From the NCBI GenBank assembly GCA_910577035.1, contig CAJTKW010000094.1, positions 1 to 12,777 on the forward strand: a DNA stretch of 12,777 nucleotides, in the 5' to 3' direction. The number at the start of each line of letters is the position of its first letter. Positions within the stretch are counted from its first letter, which is position 1. The translations under genes and the position numbers were made by a program. Under the pieces are notes generated by a model. It was not told the origin of the DNA. It did no database searches and saw only the letters and a list, made by a program, of their open reading frames with translations. Of this stretch, positions 1 to 5,825 are shown piece by piece. Origin of the DNA: an uncultured Acetatifactor sp. (GTDB taxonomy: Bacteria > Bacillota > Clostridia > Lachnospirales > Lachnospiraceae).

Positions 1-54
1 AACCCGTGTTACCGCCGTGAAAGGGCGATGTCTTAACCGCTTGACCATGGAGCC
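1..54 (-). tRNA. tRNA-Glu (anticodon TTC), 3' end outside the window
   Basis: On the minus strand, 54 to 1 reads as a tRNA 5' portion: acceptor strand GGCTCCA (54-48), a D-arm closed by GTC/GAC around AAGCGGTTAA, and an anticodon arm TCGCC-CTTTCAC-GGCGG. The anticodon TTC lies at 21-19. The variable loop and the start of the T-stem (CGGGT) follow before the sequence runs off the window. Anticodon and D-arm match the usual Firmicute tRNA-Glu. About 20 nt of the 3' end, including the partner of the acceptor strand, are not visible. A promoter-like sequence lies about 40 nt upstream. Confidence 0.93.
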
Positions 55-92
55 TCGCTATTGCCTCTTCCCGGTTGTTCCAAACTTCATTT

Positions 93-121
93 ATTCTATC
101 ATACCGTCGTCGGTTATGCAA
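93..121 (-). promoter_or_regulatory. Probable promoter of the tRNA-Glu gene
   Basis: The minus strand has TTGCAT (121-116), a 17-nt spacer and TAGAAT (98-93). This is a plausible sigma-A promoter whose start would fall about 30 nt before the tRNA 5' end. It lies between the 12-bp inverted repeat and the tRNA, so the tRNA need not depend on read-through from the upstream operon. Confidence 0.5.
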
Positions 122-133
122 GCTTTTTTTTCA

Positions 134-199
134 CAGATGTCTTGTGCGCATACCGGTACTCCCGGAAACGCTTATCGCGCCTGCGTGACAAGACATCTG
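134..199. repeat. 12-bp perfect inverted repeat with structured loop
   Basis: CAGATGTCTTGT at 134-145 is the exact reverse complement of ACAAGACATCTG at 188-199. Four further pairs (CGCA/TGCG) extend the stem after a small internal mismatch, and the loop contains CCGG/CCGG and GCGC repeats. The element starts 23 nt after the stop of the upstream ATPase gene. On the minus (operon) strand the stem is followed by A8, not by T residues, so it is not a standard rho-independent terminator in that direction. On the plus strand the T8 precedes the stem. It could be an RNA-processing or transcript-end structure or a small repeat element; the sequence does not decide. Confidence 0.6.
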
Positions 200-221
200 C
201 AACATGGGCCGGCATTCGCCT

Positions 222-1322
222 TCAGCCCTTCAGCTTTATCCTCCGCTCCGTTTCCTTATCAAAGAGATAAACATTTTCATAAGGAATCACAAAGTCAAGC
301 TTTGTATCAAGCTCCGGGGAATCATGGGGTTCCACCTTGAGAATACTCTTGATGCCCTGAATATCCACGTACACATTGGTATTGTCACCCAAAAGCTCTG
401 TCAGTTCAACGGTACAGGAAATCTTATAAGCCTTCTCCGTATCTGCCTTACCCATAAGCCTGATCGCCTCCGGACGGAACCCGAGAACCAGCTCCTTTCC
501 CTCGTACCTGGTAAGGACGTCCCTGTCTGCAATCATTCTCAGATCCACTACATTTCCTTTAATGTCCAGCTTCCCGCCCTTTAAAACGGCATGGATAAAG
601 TTCATGGGCGGCTCCCCGATAAAGCCCGCTACAAACATATTGACAGGATTAAAATACAGGTCATAAGGTGTCCCCACCTGCTGAATATAACCTTCCTTCA
701 TAACCACGATCCTGTCAGCCATAGTCATGGCCTCGGTCTGGTCATGCGTTACATAAATGGTTGTCGCACCGGTTTCACGATGTATCTGCGTAATTTCGGA
801 ACGCATGGTAACTCTCTGCTTCGCATCCAGATTCGACAGCGGCTCGTCCATCAGGAAAATATCCACCTTACGAATAATCGCACGCCCTACGGCAACCCTC
901 TGTCTCTGTCCGCCGGACAGGGCCCTGGGTTTTCTGTCAAGATAATCCGTCAGGCCAAGGATGCCTGCCGTCTTCAGCACTTTCTGCTCGATCACATCCT
1001 CGTCAACCCCCTGAAGCGTGAGCCCGAAAGCCAGGTTATCATATACCGACATGTGCGGATAAAGAGCGTAACTCTGGAAAACCATAGCCACACCGCGTTC
1101 ACGGGGTCCTTTTTCGTTTGCCCTGACCCCGTTGATCAGGAAGTCACCCTTACTGATGTTTTCAAGCCCGGCAATCATACGCAGCGTCGTAGACTTGCCA
1201 CAGCCGGATGAGCCGACGAACACGATAAACTCACCCTTTTGGATCTCAAGGTTAAAATCGTGAACCGCGTGAAATCCGTTGGGGTAAATTTTGTTGATGC
1301 CTCTCAAAGTTAAATATGCCAT
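222..1322 (-). CDS. ABC transporter ATP-binding protein, MsmX/UgpC type (last gene of operon)
   Basis: This 366-aa ATPase of the carbohydrate-uptake class should energise import through the LplB/YtcP-type permeases in the same operon. Visible motifs are Walker A GSSGCGKST (37-45), Q-loop Q83, signature LSGGQ (135-139), Walker B IFLMDE (155-160), D-loop SNLD and switch histidine H193 in YVTHDQTEA. A C-terminal regulatory region of about 130 residues with VLGFRPEAIRL is typical of the TOBE/OB domains of MalK, UgpC and MsmX. The length is normal. The ATG has GGGAG 7 nt upstream. It is the second such ATPase in the operon and aligns to the other without gaps for about 220 residues, so the two are paralogues. 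Whether both serve this importer, as a heterodimer or as alternatives, or one serves distant transporters as MsmX does in Bacillus, is not settled by sequence. Confidence 0.95.
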   Translation of the reverse strand: MAYLTLRGINKIYPNGFHAVHDFNLEIQKGEFIVFVGSSGCGKSTTLRMIAGLENISKGDFLINGVRANEKGPRERGVAMVFQSYALYPHMSVYDNLAFGLTLQGVDEDVIEQKVLKTAGILGLTDYLDRKPRALSGGQRQRVAVGRAIIRKVDIFLMDEPLSNLDAKQRVTMRSEITQIHRETGATTIYVTHDQTEAMTMADRIVVMKEGYIQQVGTPYDLYFNPVNMFVAGFIGEPPMNFIHAVLKGGKLDIKGNVVDLRMIADRDVLTRYEGKELVLGFRPEAIRLMGKADTEKAYKISCTVELTELLGDNTNVYVDIQGIKSILKVEPHDSPELDTKLDFVIPYENVYLFDKETERRIKLKG

Positions 1323-1359
1323 AACTACGCTCCCACTTTTCGTTAATAGTTTCTATCCT

Positions 1360-2364
1360 TTAAAAAATTCCAATTGCCCGAAAGATTGTGACGTAGACGA
1401 AAATCGTCACCGTGCTCGCCAGACTGGTCCATACCACAAGCTGCCCTGACAGTTCGTCGTCAGCATCCATCTCTTTTGCCATGATGGCACTGGCAACTGC
1501 CACCGGTGTGGCAAACACTCCCATGTACGTGGCAAAATGTGCTCCAGAAAGCTCCGGCCACACCGTTTTATGCAATAAATATGCTGCCGAAAGCCCCATC
1601 ACCGGGACGGCAATCGTCCGCATCAGCGTACCGAAGAGAATTTCCCTCCACAGCCTTGACACTGCCGAGAATTCAAATCTCCCGCCCAAAACAATCAGCG
1701 CAAAGGGCGTACAGGCAGACTTGACGCTTTCCAGAGATTTATATAAAAAACCTATATCCCTGAGCCTGAAATCAATATTTCCCATGACCAGGAGCTCCCG
1801 GATTCCCAATGTCACAATTCCCAGCAACGTAGCAATAATCAGCGGGTTCTTAATAATTCCCAACAGAATCCTGCCAATCCCCGTCTTTCCCCTCTGACTG
1901 CCTTTATGAAAAACGGAAAGGGCAATCACGCTTAAAATATTAAACAACGGCACACAGAAAGCAGACATTACCCCTGCTGCAGCTGCCCCCTGGGCTCCAA
2001 ACAACGATTCTGCCAGAGGAAGGCCGATGATCGCGTAATTTGACCTCACCATGGCCTGGATTAAAGAGCCCCTTTTCCCGCCATCCTTCGTAAATGCGCA
2101 GGATACGGCAACAGCCAGGAAAAAAATCACCAGCACTGCCGCCACTCCATAAAGTACAAACATAAAGTCGATGTCCCTGAGGCTGCTGATCCCGTATATA
2201 TTGTAATACAGCAGGGCCGGGATCAGCACCCTGAACGTCAGCTTATTTCCTACATTCAGAAATTCCGTGCTGAACATTCCTACCCTCTTCAAGAGGTAAC
2301 CCAGGGCTATCATACAAACTATGGGCAAAACTGCGTTTGCCGCAAAGATAAATGCGTCTGTCAT
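1360..2364 (-). CDS. AEC-family (auxin efflux carrier-like) membrane transporter
   Basis: This 334-aa, strongly hydrophobic protein has about ten predicted membrane segments arranged as two five-helix halves, the layout of the AEC family (PF03547, Mem_trans). Family-like signatures are the N-terminal ALGYLLKRVGMF and NKLTFRVLIPALLYYNI stretches and a C-terminal half ending in ELSGQLVVWTSLASTVTIF. Bacterial members are linked to malate, malonate or other organic-acid transport, usually as secondary carriers; the substrate here cannot be read from sequence. Its ATG overlaps the stop of the upstream four-TM gene by 4 nt (ATGA), so the two are probably translationally coupled, and the ATPase gene follows 37 nt later. 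A secondary carrier inside an ABC importer operon is unusual; export of a metabolic product of the imported substrate is one inference. Confidence 0.88.
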   Translation of the reverse strand: MTDAFIFAANAVLPIVCMIALGYLLKRVGMFSTEFLNVGNKLTFRVLIPALLYYNIYGISSLRDIDFMFVLYGVAAVLVIFFLAVAVSCAFTKDGGKRGSLIQAMVRSNYAIIGLPLAESLFGAQGAAAAGVMSAFCVPLFNILSVIALSVFHKGSQRGKTGIGRILLGIIKNPLIIATLLGIVTLGIRELLVMGNIDFRLRDIGFLYKSLESVKSACTPFALIVLGGRFEFSAVSRLWREILFGTLMRTIAVPVMGLSAAYLLHKTVWPELSGAHFATYMGVFATPVAVASAIMAKEMDADDELSGQLVVWTSLASTVTIFVYVTIFRAIGIF

Positions 2365-2990
2365 AACTTTCCCGATGCCTTTGCATTTGCATCACGAACA
2401 ATCTTAACAACCGTGTTCCTTACTGTAATAAACAGCATGTCAAATCCCATATAGAAAAGCCCGAACAGGACAGGCTCCACAGGCACAGCCACCATGGCAG
2501 CCGTCTCCACATCCCCCGCCAGAAACGTATTGATCACATTATAGGCCCAGACAATACAGTAAAGCAATACTCCCGCATAAATCACGTTCAGGAATATACT
2601 CCAGAACTTTCTGAAGGGAACCATCATCCACCTGTCATAAGCACCCTTCTCCGGTTCAAAATAATGCAGCAGATTGTTTACCATCAGGTCCATGGCCATT
2701 CCCAATCCCACAGCCAGCACAAACATCAGGTCCAGCCCCGAAATATAAGTCCCCAGGCCCCAGAGGAAAAAGTAGCAGATGGCACCGCCAAACCAGAACT
2801 TTACAAATACGATCTTTATCCAGGAGGGAATATTCAGCTTCCCTCTGGACTTATATTTCCTGATCTCCGCTTCGGAAACCTCCGGTGCATTCTCTGCATT
2901 CACCAGCCTGTTTACCGCGTCTGTCTTTAAACTATAATAGTTTTCTGCCACCGGCTTTTCGCCCTGTCTGTTTTTTTGCTTTTTCGCCAT
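2361..2990 (-). CDS. Four-TM membrane protein of unknown function (209 aa)
   Basis: I do not recognise a named family. The first 57 residues are hydrophilic and charged (MAKKQKNRQGEKP start, later KYKSRGKLNIP) and probably cytoplasmic. Four hydrophobic stretches follow at about 58-80, 84-108, 130-155 and 168-192, then a short basic tail. The second hairpin has an aromatic, positively charged connector (YDRWMMVPFRKFW). The gene starts 7 nt after the preceding four-TM gene and overlaps the AEC gene by 4 nt. Its ribosome binding site is poor (GAGG about 15 nt from the ATG), which fits coupling to the upstream gene. Position suggests an accessory subunit of, or a partner to, the importer; no catalytic motif is visible. 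Confidence 0.8.
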   Translation of the reverse strand: MAKKQKNRQGEKPVAENYYSLKTDAVNRLVNAENAPEVSEAEIRKYKSRGKLNIPSWIKIVFVKFWFGGAICYFFLWGLGTYISGLDLMFVLAVGLGMAMDLMVNNLLHYFEPEKGAYDRWMMVPFRKFWSIFLNVIYAGVLLYCIVWAYNVINTFLAGDVETAAMVAVPVEPVLFGLFYMGFDMLFITVRNTVVKIVRDANAKASGKL

Positions 2991-2997
2991 AAATCAA

Positions 2998-3540
2998 TTA
3001 TTCATCCTCACCGGAAATGTCAATCACATCCATATCCCCATTGCCCTCCACATCTATCGAGGTATTGATCTTCCTCAGGAGCTTTGCGTAAAGAGGCAGC
3101 GTGCCCAGCAGGACGGCACATATCCCTACCAATATGATGTGCATTGTCACCGTGCTCCGCGCTTCCGCGATAAACATTGTACCGTCACCGATAACTACTG
3201 TATTCTCCGCACGGGTAAGCGCCTCATTAATCCGCAGCAGATATATACTGTCAGCAAATACCAGCAGGGCAAGCATCAGAAACAAAAGGACCAGCATGGG
3301 AATGTTAATCTTCTGCCTCTTGGGAAATGCCCGCAGGAAGCAGACAAACGCCAGAATGGAAAACAGCATGGCGGCAAACTCACATTGCCCCATATTGGCC
3401 GTATTAATCCTGGCCGTGGTATCCGAAATGGACGTAAGCCGAAAAGAATAGACTATAAAGGCTGCCGCCAGCGCCACCAATGGAATATTCTGAGGACTGC
3501 GCTTCAGGGAAACAAAAAATTTACGAATAAATTCTTTCAT
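2998..3540 (-). CDS. Four-TM membrane protein of unknown function (180 aa)
   Basis: This unrecognised polytopic protein has a short basic N-terminus (MKEFIRKFFVSLKRS) and hydrophobic stretches at about 18-36, 52-72, 79-103 and 130-152. It ends in an acidic cytoplasmic tail (about 160-180, ending ISGEDE). The segment between the last two helices (about 104-129) would be external. AAGGAG lies 9 nt before the ATG, a good start. The gene lies 47 nt after the first ATPase gene and 7 nt before the next four-TM gene. Topology and size resemble the two four-TM genes located between the solute-binding protein and the ATPase, which suggests, but does not prove, a related set. No enzymatic motif is visible. 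Confidence 0.82.
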   Translation of the reverse strand: MKEFIRKFFVSLKRSPQNIPLVALAAAFIVYSFRLTSISDTTARINTANMGQCEFAAMLFSILAFVCFLRAFPKRQKINIPMLVLLFLMLALLVFADSIYLLRINEALTRAENTVVIGDGTMFIAEARSTVTMHIILVGICAVLLGTLPLYAKLLRKINTSIDVEGNGDMDVIDISGEDE

Positions 3541-3587
3541 CTGCTATTTCTCCTTAAAATTCTTAAACAAATCCTTGAAATTACCTT

Positions 3588-4652
3588 TCAATTCCCTGAA
3601 ATTGCGTTGGTTGTTTCCTTATCAAAGAAATGCTTTTTCTGAAAGGAAATTTTCACGATGTCTCCCACCTTGTAGCTGCACCACTCGCGGAATTTGCAGG
3701 TTACCTTATGACTTCCCAAAGTGCCGCTCACAAGGGTTGTCTGCCCCAGGTTCTCGTTGGTAAACACCTTCACTGCGGTGCTGCCGCCCTGAACAATATC
3801 CTCCGGACGAACTCCCAGTACCACGGTCTTATTGGCATACCCGGCCAGCAGTTTCTTTTCCCGGTCGCTCAAATCCAGAACAAAATCACTGCACACGGCC
3901 TGGCCGTCCCTGATCTCCACGTCAAACAAATTGATGGGAGGCAGTCCGATAAAGCTGGCCACAAAAATATTGGCCGGAGAATCATAAAGCTCCAGAGGTG
4001 TCCCGATCTGCTGGACATGTCCCATAGACATACATACGATCCTGTCCGCCAGAGTAAGCGCTTCCGTCTGGTCATGGGTCACATAAAGCATGGTGGCCTT
4101 CAGACGCTTGTGCAACAGCAAAATTTCCCGGCGGGTAGCACCCCTGAGCTTGGCATCCAGATTGGATAGAGGCTCGTCAAACAAAAACACCTTGGGAGTA
4201 CGGACAATCGCACGTCCCATGGCCACTCTCTGGCGTTGTCCGCCGGAAAGCTGGCTGGGTTTTTTGTTGAGCTGATCTGTCAGATCCAGAATCTCCGCTG
4301 CCGCCATCACCTTCTGATGTATTTTGTTCTTATCTTCCTTGCGGAGCATCAGGGAAAACGCCATATTTTCATAGATCGTCATATGTCCGTAAAGGGCATA
4401 ATCCTGAAACACCATGGCAATGTCTCTGTCTTTGGGGGGCATTTGCGTTACATCCCTGCCGTCAACAATCAGCCGCCCGGCCGAAATATCCTCCAGCCCC
4501 GCCACCATACGCAGCGTAGTGGATTTCCCGCAGCCGGAAGGCCCTACGAGAACAATAAGCTCTCCGTCCTTCACATCCAAGTTGAAATCAAATACGGCCT
4601 GAACCTTATTGTCATATATTTTATCGAGATGCTGTAATTTAAGTTCACTCAT
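3588..4652 (-). CDS. ABC transporter ATP-binding protein, MsmX/UgpC type (first of two)
   Basis: This 354-aa carbohydrate-class ATPase has Walker A GPSGCGKST (37-45), Q-loop Q83, signature LSGGQ (135-139), Walker B VFLFDE (155-160), SNLD D-loop and switch histidine H193 (YVTHDQTEA). A TOBE-like C-terminal region contains VLGVRPEDI. I chose the ATG at 4652 (MSELKLQ): GGGAG lies 6 nt upstream and the gene then begins 13 nt after the previous stop. An in-frame ATG at 4679 would overlap the upstream gene and lacks a ribosome binding site. Motif spacing is identical to the second ATPase of the operon. A small inverted repeat (TTGAAA/TTTCAA, 3575-3591) spans its stop codon. It is the best candidate to power the two permeases upstream. 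Confidence 0.95.
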   Translation of the reverse strand: MSELKLQHLDKIYDNKVQAVFDFNLDVKDGELIVLVGPSGCGKSTTLRMVAGLEDISAGRLIVDGRDVTQMPPKDRDIAMVFQDYALYGHMTIYENMAFSLMLRKEDKNKIHQKVMAAAEILDLTDQLNKKPSQLSGGQRQRVAMGRAIVRTPKVFLFDEPLSNLDAKLRGATRREILLLHKRLKATMLYVTHDQTEALTLADRIVCMSMGHVQQIGTPLELYDSPANIFVASFIGLPPINLFDVEIRDGQAVCSDFVLDLSDREKKLLAGYANKTVVLGVRPEDIVQGGSTAVKVFTNENLGQTTLVSGTLGSHKVTCKFREWCSYKVGDIVKISFQKKHFFDKETTNAISGN

Positions 4653-4665
4653 TGCCTGCTCCCTC

Positions 4666-5154
4666 TTACTTTTTTTCAAGTTCAGCCTGATACTTCGTGA
4701 GCGTGCTGCTCTTACTGATATTGATTACTGCCGCAGCCACACACAACAGCGCAGAAATAATCAGATAAAGACATATGCGGGTAAACTGCCCTGTACCCAT
4801 CACGGTCTCTTCCTCCCCGCTCAGCACCACCGTTGCTCCCTTTGCTGCCCTGGGCAGAATAAAGATCCTGATAATCTGTCCCGCCCCCAGCAGAAGCAGC
4901 GCATAGGAATAATTCATTTTGTAGCTCTTGACTCCTTCGGAGGACAGGAATGCCGCCAGCATAAACAGCAGATTATATACCACGGAAATCCCTATAATCA
5001 ACTTGTAATAATATGTCCCTACGTCGGATTTATAAATACTGACAAAGTAAAATGCGTTAAATACGATTGCAAGCAACGTTAAGTTCGCAGACAGCTTGTT
5101 CTTGGTAAAGCGCAGGCGATCTTTCTTTATTATGGCATCATTTTCCAGATTCAT
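4666..5154 (-). CDS. Four-TM membrane protein of unknown function (162 aa)
   Basis: This unrecognised small membrane protein has a hydrophilic basic N-terminus (about 1-20), hydrophobic segments at about 22-42, 50-72, 80-100 and 124-147, and a charged C-terminal tail ending AELEKK. The loop between segments 3 and 4 (about 101-123) carries an acidic patch, SGEEETV. AAGGA lies 9 nt before the ATG, and the start overlaps the stop of the preceding four-TM gene by 4 nt (ATGA). The ATPase gene begins 13 nt after its stop. Tight packing between the solute-binding protein and the ATPase argues for a role with the transporter, for example scaffold, gate modifier or extra subunit. That is inference only. 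Confidence 0.82.
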   Translation of the reverse strand: MNLENDAIIKKDRLRFTKNKLSANLTLLAIVFNAFYFVSIYKSDVGTYYYKLIIGISVVYNLLFMLAAFLSSEGVKSYKMNYSYALLLLGAGQIIRIFILPRAAKGATVVLSGEEETVMGTGQFTRICLYLIISALLCVAAAVINISKSSTLTKYQAELEKK

Positions 5155-5741
5155 GCTTCAACTTCCTTTCTGCTGCCAATCAGACGCTTTTCATCCTTCA
5201 TCACGTTTAGTTTCAAAATCAAATTTACTGCAAGCAAAACCGTAGTCACCATCAATATGCCAAACACTACATACCCCAGGTCAAACCAGAAGGTTGACTC
5301 CGTGTAAAGTGACTTCCACATTTCGGCATGAGCCTTCAGCGCCTCAAAATCCAGTTCTAAGAACTGTGCCCTGTAGGCAGACAATTTCGTAATTCCCCAG
5401 ACCGCAGCGGCAATATTGCACACCCCGGAGAGCGCAACGGCAACGAAATTCCCGATATAATACTTTCTGCGGGAATGTGTATTCATCAAAAACAAAACCA
5501 AGGAAACCAGAATCAGCCCGATGCCGACCTTGGTCAAGCTGCTGTTAAAGGGCTGCATATCATAAAAAATCCTCGAGCCCTTCACTGTAGTCATATCCAG
5601 ATTTGCAGGATCCCTTATCGTCATATACAGACTGTCATAAAGATCCGTCAAAAGACCCAGTGAGTATACAAAAATCAGTGCGGAAGCAACAAGCACTGCA
5701 TAACATACAATTCGCTGAAATGCCATCTGTTTTTTATACAT
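5151..5741 (-). CDS. Four-TM membrane protein of unknown function (196 aa)
   Basis: This unrecognised protein has hydrophobic stretches at about 10-32, 68-88, 95-118 and 152-178, with two sizeable loops: about 33-67 after TM1, with several acidic and aromatic residues, and about 119-151 between TM3 and TM4. If both ends are cytoplasmic, both loops face outside, where they could contact the binding protein. The ATG has GGAAGG 6 nt upstream. The gene follows the 732-aa binding protein after 84 nt containing a GC-rich stem-loop, and overlaps the next four-TM gene by 4 nt. The overall layout resembles the 180-aa protein further along the operon. Confidence 0.82.
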   Translation of the reverse strand: MYKKQMAFQRIVCYAVLVASALIFVYSLGLLTDLYDSLYMTIRDPANLDMTTVKGSRIFYDMQPFNSSLTKVGIGLILVSLVLFLMNTHSRRKYYIGNFVAVALSGVCNIAAAVWGITKLSAYRAQFLELDFEALKAHAEMWKSLYTESTFWFDLGYVVFGILMVTTVLLAVNLILKLNVMKDEKRLIGSRKEVEA

Positions 5742-5767
5742 AAACGACCTTCCTTGGGTTTTGCAGT

Positions 5768-5804
5768 GCCGCGCAAAGCCGGATGATACCCTGTTTCGCG
5801 CGGC
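5768..5804 (-). promoter_or_regulatory. Intercistronic GC-rich stem-loop after the solute-binding protein gene
   Basis: In the transcript, GCCGCGC(G)AAA (5804-5794) pairs with TTTGCGCGGC (5777-5768): ten pairs with one bulged G and a 16-nt loop. It starts 22 nt after the binding-protein stop and is not followed by a T-run, so it is not a standard terminator. Such structures between a binding-protein gene and downstream genes are known to protect upstream mRNA from 3' decay and lower downstream expression, as between malE and malF. That role is inferred here from position. Confidence 0.65.
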
Positions 5805-5825
5805 GCCGCTTTATTAACGATACTC

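Noticed and set aside
1..199. tRNA-Glu flank as an integrated-element attachment site
   Set aside because: No integrase gene and no duplicated tRNA 3' end are visible; the tRNA 3' end lies outside the window.
591..1211. Plus-strand 206-codon open frame opposite the ATPase gene
   Set aside because: It is a shadow of the minus-strand ATPase, whose motifs are complete.
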